The position numbers were made by a program, and so were the translations under genes. Shown piece after piece: positions 1 to 6,319 of a stretch of DNA of 13,315 bases. This DNA is from SVTX01 sp045653805 (GTDB lineage Bacteria; Bacillota; Clostridia; Oscillospirales; CAG-272). The notes under the pieces are model-generated. The model did no database searches, was not told the origin of the DNA, and saw only the letters and a program-made list of their open reading frames with translations. The stretch covers positions 1 through 13,315 of the forward strand of contig JAZOMF010000060.1 of assembly GCA_045653805.1 (NCBI GenBank), in the 5' to 3' direction. How positions within the stretch are numbered: the first letter of the stretch is position 1; each line of letters begins with the position of its first letter.

Positions 1-62
1 CCACCGAAGTCAGTGACAACAGATTTACAGTCTGCCCCCTTTGGCCGCTCGGGAAATCCCCC
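1..62 (-). tRNA. tRNA-Tyr (GUA), 3' part cut by window edge
   Basis: On the minus strand the sequence starting at 62 reads as the 5' acceptor strand, D arm, anticodon arm and part of a long variable arm of a class II tRNA. The anticodon stem CAGA...TCTG encloses a loop with GTA, the tyrosine anticodon. The long variable arm (TGACTTCGGT region, near the window start) is normal for bacterial tRNA-Tyr. The T arm and 3' acceptor strand lie outside the window. It begins 4 nt after the CCA end of the upstream tRNA-Thr, so both are almost certainly cut from one transcript. Confidence 0.92.
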
Positions 63-66
63 ATAT

Positions 67-141
67 TGGAGCTGGTGAACGGAGTCGAACCATCAACCTG
101 CTGATTACAAATCAGCTGCTCTGCCATTGAGCCACACCAGC
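67..141 (-). tRNA. tRNA-Thr (UGU)
   Basis: Read on the minus strand, the 7-bp acceptor stem pairs GCTGGTG (141-135) with CACCAGC (77-71). It is followed by a U discriminator at 70 and an encoded CCA (69-67). The anticodon stem GCTGA/TCAGC encloses a loop with TGT, reading the Thr codon ACA. The T loop GTTCGACTC is canonical. It is the first gene of a tRNA-Thr/tRNA-Tyr operon that runs off the left edge. Confidence 0.96.
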
Positions 142-184
142 GTATTTAGTTGATTGTCGGTCGCTCTCTCTTGGCGACTTTGAT

Positions 185-213
185 ATTATACCACAGTTGA
201 ATCGATTTGTCAA
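185..213 (-). promoter_or_regulatory. Consensus sigma-70/sigma-A promoter of the tRNA-Thr/tRNA-Tyr operon
   Basis: On the minus strand, TTGACA (208-213) and TATAAT (185-190) both match consensus exactly and are separated by 17 nt. The predicted start near 178 leaves a leader of about 36 nt before tRNA-Thr. A perfect core promoter is expected for a stable RNA operon. Confidence 0.9.
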
Positions 214-402
214 CACTTTTTTGAAAAAAAGTTTAAAAATTTTTTTAGCAGTGGAAAATGCGGGAAAATCCATATAAATAAAGGCTTTTTTGGATTTTTG
301 TGCCCTTTGTCGCCATGAAATTGGCAATATTTTTTGTTGTACCTGTAAAATGACTGGTTTTCTTCAAATTTTGATTTATCAGGGAGATGCACATAGCGAT
401 AG
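214..402. other. Intergenic stretch with no recognisable gene
   Basis: This stretch lies between the tRNA operon promoter and the palindromic repeat at 403. The first part (about 214-250) is A/T-tract rich. Short open frames run through it on both strands, but none has a ribosome site or a protein-like composition, and some run on into the repeat. I see no promoter or hairpin that I would defend here. Confidence 0.4.
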
Positions 403-530
403 CCTCCCTCCGGGAGGGAGGGGGACCGCTTGCGGTGGAAGGAGCCTGCGGTGCCAAAAAGCTTATAATTACTCCATTATCCCGCACTCTCCCTCAGTCG
501 CTTCGCGCCAGCTCCCTCCCGGAGGGAGCC
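403..530. repeat. MITE-like element with palindromic GC-rich ends
   Basis: The left end (403-421) and right end (511-530) are each self-complementary: CTCCCTC-CGG-GAGGGAG on the left and GCTCCCT-CCCGG-AGGGAGC on the right. They are also inverted copies of each other. The similarity extends inward: the reverse complement of about 487-530 aligns with 402-445 through a GAAGCGACTGAGGGAG-like stretch that is more diverged on the left. The whole is about 128 bp with no coding capacity. This architecture resembles a small non-autonomous transposable or dispersed intergenic repeat. Copy number in the genome cannot be judged from one copy. Confidence 0.55.
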
Positions 531-595
531 TTACCGAGTACATCTTCGCCACTAAACTCCTAGCTAAATGCAATTTATCATCGTGACATATCCGC

Positions 596-635
596 AAAAA
601 AAGAACGGCAGGATTTTTTGTATCCCACCGTTCTT
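596..635 (-). terminator. Intrinsic terminator of rsmI
   Basis: AAGAACGG (601-608) pairs with CCGTTCTT (628-635), and GGAT (611-614) with ATCC (622-625), leaving a symmetric 2x2 internal loop and a 7-nt apical loop. On the minus strand the stem is followed directly by a run of T (complement of 596-600). It lies 18 bp beyond the rsmI stop codon. Confidence 0.8.
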
Positions 636-652
636 GAACGTCAAAAAAATTA

Positions 653-1564
653 TCAATCCTTTGCAAAAAACATATAAATATCGTTCTTGGGCACACCGCG
701 ATCCTTGGCGGTGGATTTGATTGCGTCCTTTTTGCTCATTCCCGACTCTATGTAGTGGTTAACGTGATCCTCAACCGAGAGGGAACAGAGGTCGGGAGCG
801 GCAGAAGAAATCGTTCCCTCGGGAGCTCCCTCAACTACAAGCACATACTCGCCACGGGGTGAGTTTTCGTTGTAAAAATCCACCGCGCCGCCGATAGTAG
901 TGCGGTGTATGTCTTCGTTGATCTTGGTAAGCTCGCGGCAGAGGGAGATGCGGCGCTCCGCACCGAAGATTTCGCTCATGTCGGCAAGAGTTGCCTTCAA
1001 TTTGTGGGGAGCTTCGTGGAAAATAGTGGTTCGGTCATCGCATTTGAGCGCTTCAAGACGGGCTCTACGCTCCTTTTTGTCGGCGGAGAGGAAGCCCTCA
1101 AAGCCAAATCTGCCTGTAGGTAGACCCGACAGAGTAAGAGCCAAGATAGCGGCGCATGCGCCGGGAATACTTGTGACGGGAATGCCGCGAGAAGCGCAGA
1201 GAGCGACTATATCCTCACCGGGGTCGCTGATAGCCGGGGTGCCCGCATCGGTCACAAGAGCGCAAGATTCGCCTGCCGATAATCGGTCGCATATCATGTC
1301 GCCGTGGGTGCGTTTATTGTGCTCAAAGTAGGATTCCATAGGCTTTTGAATGCCCAGATAGGAGAGCAGGCGCATAGAGTTTCGGGTGTCCTCTGCGGCG
1401 ACGAAATCCACCTCGCGAAGCACCTTAACGGCGCGGGCGGAGATGTCGGCGAGGTTGCCGACGGGGGTTGCGACGAGATAAAGCGTACCGCCTAGCACCT
1501 TATTTTTTTTAGGGGATATTTCAACACCGAGGTCCAGCTCGGCAGACTTTTCCATTTCGTTCAT
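653..1564 (-). CDS. rsmI: 16S rRNA (cytidine-1402 2'-O)-methyltransferase RsmI
   Basis: 303 aa, a tetrapyrrole-methylase fold enzyme that methylates the 2'-O of C1402 in the 16S rRNA decoding centre using S-adenosylmethionine. Visible family signatures are LYLVATPVGNLADIS (about residues 28-42), the AAEDTRNS segment (56-63), the SAM-pocket motif LVTDAGTPAISDPG (103-116), and the SIPGACAAI...LSGLPTGRFGFEGFL region (132-159). Length is close to the family norm, with an N-terminal extension of about 25 residues before the usual LYLVATP start. I kept the first ATG because AAAGG sits 7 nt upstream and the internal ATG at codon 4 has no ribosome site. It is transcribed divergently from the small amidase gene; its terminator is at 596-635. 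The cytoplasmic, housekeeping role is secure. Confidence 0.95.
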   Translation of the reverse strand: MNEMEKSAELDLGVEISPKKNKVLGGTLYLVATPVGNLADISARAVKVLREVDFVAAEDTRNSMRLLSYLGIQKPMESYFEHNKRTHGDMICDRLSAGESCALVTDAGTPAISDPGEDIVALCASRGIPVTSIPGACAAILALTLSGLPTGRFGFEGFLSADKKERRARLEALKCDDRTTIFHEAPHKLKATLADMSEIFGAERRISLCRELTKINEDIHRTTIGGAVDFYNENSPRGEYVLVVEGAPEGTISSAAPDLCSLSVEDHVNHYIESGMSKKDAIKSTAKDRGVPKNDIYMFFAKD

Positions 1565-1647
1565 TTTTTTGCCTTTCTTTCAAGGTTATAACAAATTTTA
1601 TTGTCGGGGCATAAAATAATTATAGAAAACAATGGGAGGAATATTTT

Positions 1648-2211
1648 ATGCCGAAGATATACATTGATGCAGGACACAATCCGTCGGGATTTAATACGGG
1701 GGCAGAGGGAAACGGACTTCGAGAGCAGGATGTGACCTACGCCGTTGCACAGTCGCTGGCAAATCTTTTGCGACGTAGCGGAAATTATGAGGTAAGGCTC
1801 TCGAGAAACTCGCCTGATGAGGTTTTGGGTAACTCAAATGCAAGCAGTTTGAGGAGGAGAGTTGACGATGCCAACGCGTGGGGTGCAGACTATTTTATCA
1901 GTGTACATACCAACGGTTCGACAGACCCGTCGGCGCGCGGTGTTGAGGCTTACGCCTACTCAAGGGATTCGCGGGCGTTTAGGTTGGGGGATGATATTGT
2001 CGATAGCCTTGTTGCCGCTACGGGATTTCCAAAACGCGGAATGTTTGTCCGTCCCGGTCTCTACGTGCTGAAAAAGACCAATATGCCTGCCACCTTGGTG
2101 GAGATTGGATTTATTTCAAACCCCGGTGAGGCGGCGGTGATGAGGGATAATCCTGCGCTTTTCGCACAAGGAATTTATAACGGAATCGTTGAGTTTACAG
2201 GGCTTTCGTGA
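1648..2211 (+). CDS. Zinc-dependent N-acetylmuramoyl-L-alanine amidase (Amidase_3 family), no signal peptide
   Basis: 187 aa made almost entirely of one Amidase_3 catalytic domain, which hydrolyses the amide bond between muramic acid and the stem peptide. The zinc ligands appear to be H10 (in DAGHN), E26 (in LREQD) and H87 (in ISVHTN); the catalytic glutamate is E152 (in LVEIGF). These are the four expected residues, so the enzyme should be active. The start is fixed by GGGAGGA (1634-1640) 7 nt before the ATG. There is no signal peptide, transmembrane helix or cell-wall-binding repeat, unlike CwlD (which has an N-terminal anchor) and most autolysins. It could be released by lysis, exported without a signal, or be a prophage-derived endolysin. 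It converges on ligA with a 16-bp gap and no obvious terminator between them. Confidence 0.9.
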   Translation: MPKIYIDAGHNPSGFNTGAEGNGLREQDVTYAVAQSLANLLRRSGNYEVRLSRNSPDEVLGNSNASSLRRRVDDANAWGADYFISVHTNGSTDPSARGVEAYAYSRDSRAFRLGDDIVDSLVAATGFPKRGMFVRPGLYVLKKTNMPATLVEIGFISNPGEAAVMRDNPALFAQGIYNGIVEFTGLS

Positions 2212-2227
2212 TAAATCAAAAGTTGAA

Positions 2228-4231
2228 TTACTCTGCAAGCATTTTCTTCAATTCGTCTTCGTCGATGATGGCAACGCCCAGGTCTTGGGCCTTAGTAAGC
2301 TTACTTCCTGCGGCTTCACCAGCCACCACGTAGCTGGTCTTTTTGGAGACCGAGCCTGAGACCTTACCGCCCTGAGCCTTAATAAGCTCGCTGGCTTCGT
2401 CACGCGACATAGTGGGCAGAGTGCCGGTCAGTACGAAGGTCAGACCTGCAAACTTGTCGGACGCCGCTTCCTTGATGGCATCGGTTATAAGTCCTGCCGC
2501 CTTTAGTTTATTGCAAATTTCAATATTGCTTTCGTTTGAAAAATAGTTGACTACGCTTTGCGCGGTGATCTCACCGAAATCGTCCATAGCCACAAGGTCG
2601 TCCACAGTGGCGGACATACAAGCATCCAATGTGCGGAACTTTTTGGCAAGGGCTTCTGCCGCAACCTCGCCCACGTTTGGAATTCCCAGTGCGCAGAGCA
2701 GCTTTTCAAGTCCTGCGCCCTTGGAGGCTTCAATGGCGTTTATAAGATTCTGCGCCGACTTTTCGCCCATTCGGTCAAGATCCTTAACGTCCTCGGCGCG
2801 GAGCGTGTAGAGGTCTGCGGAGCAGGAGATCAGATCGTTTTCAATGAGAAGTTCGATGATCTGCGGGCCGAGTCCGTCGATATTCATGCCGCCCTTAGAT
2901 GCAAAATGCTCGATTCCGCGCGAGAGCTGCGCGGGGCAGGAGAGATTGGTGCAACGAACTGCCGCCGCCTCATCGGGGTCGTAGTAGACTGCCTCGCCGC
3001 AGGAGGGGCACTTGTCGGGCATGGTAAACTCGCGCTCACTTCCGTCTCTTTTGTCGGCGTGGGCACAAACCACCTCTGGGATAATGTCGCCCGCCTTGCG
3101 GACGGTAACGATGTCGCCAAGCATAATGCCGCGCTGACGAATGAAATCAAGATTGTGCAGGCTTGCGCTTTTAACGGTTGTGCCAGCCAAACGGACGGGG
3201 CAAAGGACCGCAGTGGGGGTCAGCACGCCTGTGCGTCCTACGTTGATGGTTATATCCTCCAGCTTGGTCTGCTTCTCCTCGGGTGGAAATTTATAAGCCG
3301 CTGCCCACTTTGGTGTGCTGGTGCCTTCGCCGATTATTCGGCGGTCTGAAAGCAGGTCTGCCTTGATCACCACGCCGTCTATGTCGTAGGGAAGAGACTC
3401 GCGCAGAGAACCTATCTTTTGAATGTGGGCTATAACGTCCTCGGCATCACCTGTCTGTATGCGCAGGCTAACTGTCGAAAATCCAAGCTCGGACAAGCGG
3501 TCAAGGGTCTCTGTGTGGCTCTTTGGAGCGTGACCGTCTATATAGAGGTCTCCCTCTTGGAAATTAAATACGAAAATATCAAGTCCGCGCTTGGCGGTCA
3601 CCTCGGGGTCAAGCTGACGGAGCGAGCCTGCCGCCGCGTTTCGGGGGTTAGCCATAAGCGTCTTGCCCTCGCTCTCGCGCTTGGCATTGATGCGCTCAAA
3701 GACCGCGCGGGGCATATAGACCTCGCCTCTTACGGTCAGGTCAAGAGGCTCCTTGAGGGTCATGGGGATAGAAAAAATAGTTTTCAAATTCCGGGTAACG
3801 TCCTCGCCAACCGTGCCGTCGCCTCGCGTCGCACCCTGCACGAAAACACCCTTTTCATACTTCAAGGATACCGAAAGACCGTCGATTTTAGGCTCGACCG
3901 ACCAAATAACGGTTGGAGCAGTCTTTTTAACGCCCTCGATGAAATCGCGAAGCTCGTCGAAGGAGAAAACGTCGGCAAGTGAGTCCATGCGCGCGGTATG
4001 AGTGACCTTATTAAATTTGTCCAGTGCCTTGCCTCCAACTCGCTGAGTGGGGCTGGCAGGGTCGAAAAATTCGGGATTTTCGGCTTCCAGTCTCTTAAGC
4101 TCCGCAAACATCATATCGTAATCGTAGTCGGATATGACCGGGGCATCGTAGACATAATAAAGCTTTGCATGGTGAGTCAACTCACGGCGCAGCTTGGATA
4201 TTTTTTCAAAAATTTCGGTCTTTTCGCTCAT
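2228..4231 (-). CDS. ligA: NAD+-dependent DNA ligase LigA
   Basis: 667 aa, the usual length for LigA, which seals nicks in duplex DNA during replication and repair using NAD+. All domains are present in order: the N-terminal Ia region (YYVYDAPVISDYDYD, about 25-39), the adenylation domain with the nucleophile K115 in KIDG, the OB fold (about 315-395), a four-cysteine zinc finger (C408, C411, C427, C432), helix-hairpin-helix repeats (about 440-580), and a C-terminal BRCT domain (about 592-667, FVLTGTLPTMSRDEA). The frame stays open to 4384, but I chose the ATG at 4231. It gives the standard MSEKTEIFEKISKLRREL start, and the promoter at 4272-4300 lies inside the longer frame, so upstream starts would not be on the mRNA. 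The ribosome site is weak (GAGCGG region). Confidence 0.97.
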   Translation of the reverse strand: MSEKTEIFEKISKLRRELTHHAKLYYVYDAPVISDYDYDMMFAELKRLEAENPEFFDPASPTQRVGGKALDKFNKVTHTARMDSLADVFSFDELRDFIEGVKKTAPTVIWSVEPKIDGLSVSLKYEKGVFVQGATRGDGTVGEDVTRNLKTIFSIPMTLKEPLDLTVRGEVYMPRAVFERINAKRESEGKTLMANPRNAAAGSLRQLDPEVTAKRGLDIFVFNFQEGDLYIDGHAPKSHTETLDRLSELGFSTVSLRIQTGDAEDVIAHIQKIGSLRESLPYDIDGVVIKADLLSDRRIIGEGTSTPKWAAAYKFPPEEKQTKLEDITINVGRTGVLTPTAVLCPVRLAGTTVKSASLHNLDFIRQRGIMLGDIVTVRKAGDIIPEVVCAHADKRDGSEREFTMPDKCPSCGEAVYYDPDEAAAVRCTNLSCPAQLSRGIEHFASKGGMNIDGLGPQIIELLIENDLISCSADLYTLRAEDVKDLDRMGEKSAQNLINAIEASKGAGLEKLLCALGIPNVGEVAAEALAKKFRTLDACMSATVDDLVAMDDFGEITAQSVVNYFSNESNIEICNKLKAAGLITDAIKEAASDKFAGLTFVLTGTLPTMSRDEASELIKAQGGKVSGSVSKKTSYVVAGEAAGSKLTKAQDLGVAIIDEDELKKMLAE

Positions 4232-4271
4232 TTTTACCGCTCGCTTTCTGAAAATAAACATTATTAATATA

Positions 4272-4300
4272 AGTATATCATATTTCCGCCGATTTTTCAA
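4272..4300 (-). promoter_or_regulatory. Promoter of ligA
   Basis: On the minus strand, TTGAAA (4295-4300) and TATACT (4272-4277) are 17 nt apart. This predicts a start near 4265 and a leader of about 34 nt before the ATG at 4231. It supports the shorter ligA start over the longer open frame. Confidence 0.75.
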
Positions 4301-4331
4301 TAAAAATTCATGAGTTATGCAAATTTTTATC

Positions 4332-4360
4332 TTGACTAAACGCGCGAGGCAGAGTATAAT
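4332..4360 (+). promoter_or_regulatory. Promoter of the flavodoxin-domain gene
   Basis: TTGACT (4332-4337), a 17-nt spacer and TATAAT (4355-4360) lie about 37 nt upstream of the TTG start at 4398. This promoter and the ligA promoter are divergent, with their -35 boxes 31 nt apart and pointing away from each other. Confidence 0.82.
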
Positions 4361-4397
4361 TGATTTATAAAGTAATTTTTGCAAAGGAAACGAGAAT

Positions 4398-4910
4398 TTG
4401 AAGATTGCAATAGTTTACGCCACGGTGGGCGGCACTACAAAAGAGTGCGCCTCTCTTTTGGCGAAAGAATTGAAAAATCAAGAGGTCGAGCTTTTTGAGA
4501 TCGGCAAAAACGAGCCCAATATAGAGGAATTTGACGTGGTAGTTGTGGGCTTCCCCATAATGATGGGCAAGGCTGAAAAAAGCGCAAGAAAATATATAAA
4601 AAAGCACGAGAGTGAGCTTGAGGGTATAAAGGCGGCATACTACATTTGCTGTGGATTTGTAGATTGCCTTGAGGATTATGCCCAAAAGACTATCCCTGCT
4701 ACTCTCCGCAAGAGTGCCATTGACGTCACCTGTCTGGGCGGTTCTCTTGATCCCCGGAGATTTAAGGGAATCAACAAATTTGTGGTTAAATCGGTGCGCT
4801 CCGAGATACTTGGGGGCGGCGATAACGGTGACGAGAGAAAGGATATGTCTCTTCCTACTATTATGGATGAAAACATATCCCAGTTGGCTGATAAAATAAA
4901 GAGATCATAA
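4398..4910 (+). CDS. Flavodoxin-domain protein (FMN-binding, Flavodoxin_5/HemG-like)
   Basis: 170 aa. The N-terminus MKIAIVYATVGGTTKECASLLA is the FMN phosphate-binding loop of a flavodoxin fold (beta strand, then T/S-rich turn, then helix). The second strand and loop DVVVVGFPIMMGKAEK (about 49-64) follow in the place expected for the isoalloxazine contact. Such small flavodoxin-domain proteins act as cytoplasmic electron carriers or quinone/protoporphyrinogen-type reductases; which partner is used here cannot be told. A cysteine-rich patch (YYICCGFVDC, about 81-90) is notable. The start is TTG, preceded by AAAGGAAACGAG, and it gives the correct family N-terminus; no in-frame ATG is nearby. 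The gene has its own promoter and is followed by a likely terminator, so it is probably monocistronic. Confidence 0.85.
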   Translation: MKIAIVYATVGGTTKECASLLAKELKNQEVELFEIGKNEPNIEEFDVVVVGFPIMMGKAEKSARKYIKKHESELEGIKAAYYICCGFVDCLEDYAQKTIPATLRKSAIDVTCLGGSLDPRRFKGINKFVVKSVRSEILGGGDNGDERKDMSLPTIMDENISQLADKIKRS

Positions 4911-4916
4911 GGTTTC

Positions 4917-4972
4917 AGGGACACGCTTATTGTGATTTTGCACAAAAAAGAGGCGCGTCCCATCCTTTTTTT
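4917..4972 (+). terminator. Probable terminator of the flavodoxin-domain gene
   Basis: GGGACACGC (starting at about 4918) can pair with GCGCGTCCC (about 4953-4961) with one A/C mismatch around a loop of about 26 nt. The 3' arm is followed within 4 nt by a run of seven T. The large loop makes it weaker than the other terminators in the window, but its position just after the stop codon fits. Confidence 0.5.
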
Positions 4973-4996
4973 ATACATGGTTAAGAAAAATAATTG

Positions 4997-5025
4997 TTGA
5001 CAAAGCCCCCTCATTGTGATATAAT
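4997..5025 (+). promoter_or_regulatory. Consensus promoter of tRNA-Lys
   Basis: TTGACA (4997-5002) and TATAAT (5020-5025) are exact consensus boxes 17 nt apart. Transcription should start near 5032, about 15 nt before the mature tRNA 5' end. Confidence 0.9.
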
Positions 5026-5046
5026 ATTTGGGTAAGCGAAAAAAAT

Positions 5047-5122
5047 GACCCGCTAGCTCAGATGGTAGAGCACATGACTTTTAATCATGGGGTCCGGAGT
5101 TCGAGTCTCCGGCGGGTCACCA
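5047..5122 (+). tRNA. tRNA-Lys (UUU)
   Basis: The acceptor stem pairs GACCCGC (5047-5053) with GCGGGTC (5112-5118), followed by discriminator A and an encoded CCA (5120-5122). The anticodon arm CATGA-CTTTTAA-TCATG carries TTT. The T loop GTTCGAGTC is canonical. It is a single-gene unit with a perfect promoter and a strong terminator. Its 3' end, from the T arm onwards, is duplicated downstream (see the tandem repeat). Confidence 0.97.
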
Positions 5123-5159
5123 AAAAGAACCATAGGCTTTATGCCTATGGTTCTTTTTG
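5123..5159 (+). terminator. Terminator of tRNA-Lys
   Basis: A long perfect hairpin, AAAGAACCATAGGC / GCCTATGGTTCTTT, with a 5-nt loop and a T run on the 3' side, directly follows the CCA end. The flanking A run also allows function on the other strand. Confidence 0.92.
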
Positions 5160-5278
5160 CTTACTTGTCTTCACCCTCGAGCTCCGTCAACGCGAAGCGG
5201 TGACGGCTTGCGCATATAAAGAAACGAAGAAGACGAGTCTTAACGCAAGCGAAAGTTCAGAGTCTCCGGCGGGACACC

Positions 5279-5314
5279 AAAAAAGACCGTAGGCATCCGC
5301 CTGCGGTCTTTTTT
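5279..5314 (+). terminator. Second terminator hairpin inside repeat unit 2
   Basis: AAAAAAGACCGTAGGC and GCCTGCGGTCTTTTTT form a hairpin with a 4-nt loop followed by T residues. Compared with the tRNA-Lys terminator the stem has changed on both sides: A-T became G-C at one pair and T-A became T-G at the next. Pairing has therefore been kept. Confidence 0.8.
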
Positions 5315-5431
5315 GCTAACCTACCACACCCTCGAGCTCCGTCAACGCGAAGCGGTGACGGCTTGCGTAGGAGAAGAAACGAAAAAGATGCACTTTGTCG
5401 CAAGCGAAAGTTCAGAGTCTCCAGAATATAC

Positions 5432-5460
5432 TTGACAAACAACAGTTTTTATGTTATAAT
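5432..5460 (+). promoter_or_regulatory. Consensus promoter of the AT-rich two-gene insert
   Basis: TTGACA (5432-5437), 17-nt spacer, TATAAT (5455-5460): a perfect core promoter. It begins only 10 bp after the point where repeat unit 3 breaks off (5422). Predicted transcription start is near 5467, giving a leader of about 240 nt before the lipoprotein ATG at 5707. Confidence 0.85.
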
Positions 5461-5466
5461 ATTAAT

Positions 5467-5691
5467 ACAATGGAATTGTTTTATGGCATAAGCAAAATTT
5501 GACATTTTGAAACTAATTGCTTTGAGGTTTAGGAGAGAATATTCTATTTCAAGTTGATAATGTCAAGGTGAAGTAACGTACATATTGGATTGGATTTTAA
5601 GCCAATTAAGTTTGTAAGTTTTTTATAACTGATATAGTAATTTCACCTTGAGTAGGTGGAACTCAATTCATTTCCAGATTCATATATAGTA
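5467..5691 (+). ncRNA. Long 5' leader with potential long-range stem (candidate structured RNA)
   Basis: No credible coding frame lies in this leader. Local hairpins are ACAAT/ATTGT (5467-5479) and AAGCAA/TTGCTT (5490-5522). A perfect 10-bp long-range inverted repeat TCAAGGTGAA (5563-5572) / TTCACCTTGA (5642-5651) encloses 69 nt. Those 69 nt contain a hairpin ATTGG/CCAAT (5589-5606) and a weak AGTT/AACT hairpin (5617-5630), so a multi-branch fold closed by the 10-bp stem is possible. The ribosome site lies 41 nt beyond the closing stem. I do not recognise a known riboswitch class, and AT-rich sequence forms small hairpins by chance, so only the 10-bp stem is strong. Confidence 0.35.
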
Positions 5692-5706
5692 AAAGGAGGT
5701 TTTGTT

Positions 5707-6291
5707 ATGCAGAAATTGAATTTACATAGATTGTATCTCGTATTAAGTGTGATTATCTTGCTTATTGTTTTTGTCGGTTGTGGTAGTGCCGACGACAACA
5801 TTTTCAATTACAATGAGAATATTCAAAGTAGTGATGAACAACAAAAACTCGGCACTGAAATCAGTAAATTGTATATGGATATTTCGATCAATATGACACC
5901 CTCAAAAAATGGAATTATCAGTTTCCAGGCTGAGCCTTATATTCAAGATCCTGCTTTGTCTTGGGAGTATTCACTTGACATTAAGCTTGAGGATGATAAA
6001 ATATATATAAACGACATATTGTATGAAGAATCATCTTTGGTTCCTCCGGTAGTCTTATATAGTGATGGGTTTCTTGCTCACGCCAATTATATTGATGAAA
6101 CCACTGATTTAACAACCGCAAATACATTGACCCAAATTAAAAACTGTGAATCTTGTTATCTTTTGGAAACCAAACAGGACAGTAAGGCTGGGCAACAAAT
6201 ATTTGTATACAAGATAAACAATGCCCTCTACTTTATACGTTTTTTTGATAATGGACAGGTAATGAGAATTCATTCTGCACCTATCGCATAG
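5707..6291 (+). CDS. Putative lipoprotein of unknown function
   Basis: 194 aa from the ATG at 5707, which has an ideal site AAAGGAGGT (5692-5700) 6 nt upstream. The frame continues upstream to a GTG at 5656, but that start lacks a ribosome site and would put 17 residues before the signal. The N-terminus is a type II signal: positive residues (K3, R8), a hydrophobic stretch LYLVLSVIILLIVFV (9-23) and a lipobox ending FVGC, so C25 should be lipidated and the protein anchored outside the membrane. The mature part is acidic, without repeats or a recognised domain, with two cysteines close together (NCESC) near residue 143-146. Base composition is much more AT-rich than the neighbouring chromosome. 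The stop codon overlaps the ribosome site of the next gene, so the two are co-transcribed and probably translationally coupled. Confidence 0.75.
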   Translation: MQKLNLHRLYLVLSVIILLIVFVGCGSADDNIFNYNENIQSSDEQQKLGTEISKLYMDISINMTPSKNGIISFQAEPYIQDPALSWEYSLDIKLEDDKIYINDILYEESSLVPPVVLYSDGFLAHANYIDETTDLTTANTLTQIKNCESCYLLETKQDSKAGQQIFVYKINNALYFIRFFDNGQVMRIHSAPIA

Positions 6292-6319
6292 GAGGTAAAA
6301 GATTTTTAGAAAATGGAAA

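Larger units (their letters stand above)
5098..5422 (+). repeat. Tandem repeat of ~156 bp derived from the tRNA-Lys 3' end plus terminator
   Basis: Unit 1 is 5098-5253 (156 bp), unit 2 is 5254-5408 (155 bp), and unit 3 is truncated after 14 bp (5409-5422). Each unit starts with AGTTC(A)GAGTCTCC. In unit 1 this is the functional T arm of tRNA-Lys; in unit 2 the same tRNA 3' end is decayed (extra A in the T loop, GGGTC changed to GGGAC). Each complete unit then has a terminator hairpin, a stem CCGTCA...TGACGG around a GCGAAGC core (5184-5206, 5339-5361), and a second inverted pair GCTTGCG...CGCAAGC (5206-5212 with 5244-5250; 5361-5367 with 5399-5405). No open frame with a ribosome site lies inside. 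A further fragment of the family lies at 6846-6869. Confidence 0.85.

Noticed and set aside
290..586. 98-codon open frame with several cysteines
   Set aside because: It runs straight through the palindromic repeat at 403-530, has no ribosome site, and its cysteine pattern is not a known finger.
1569..1626. Divergent promoters between rsmI and the amidase gene
   Set aside because: GTTATAAC and TATAGA could serve as -10 boxes, but no acceptable -35 box lies at 16-18 nt for either, so I do not call them.
2558..3349. Open frame of 263 codons on the plus strand inside ligA
   Set aside because: It is antisense to the zinc-finger and OB-fold coding part of ligA, has no ribosome site, and its composition follows from ligA codon bias.
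3419..3982. Open frame of 187 codons on the plus strand inside ligA
   Set aside because: It is antisense to the adenylation domain of LigA, with no ribosome site or protein-like signature.
4232..4384. 51-codon N-terminal extension of LigA
   Set aside because: It contains the ligA promoter and lacks a ribosome site; LigA proteins begin close to MSEK-type starts.
5062..5292. 76-codon open frame covering tRNA-Lys and the repeat
   Set aside because: It overlaps a functional tRNA and its terminator and has no ribosome site.
5098..5422. CRISPR array
   Set aside because: The repeats are about 156 bp long, only two full copies exist, and they begin inside a tRNA; there are no short spaced repeats or cas genes.
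5656..5706. GTG start giving a longer lipoprotein
   Set aside because: It has no ribosome site and places 17 residues ahead of a complete lipoprotein signal; ATG 5707 has an ideal site.
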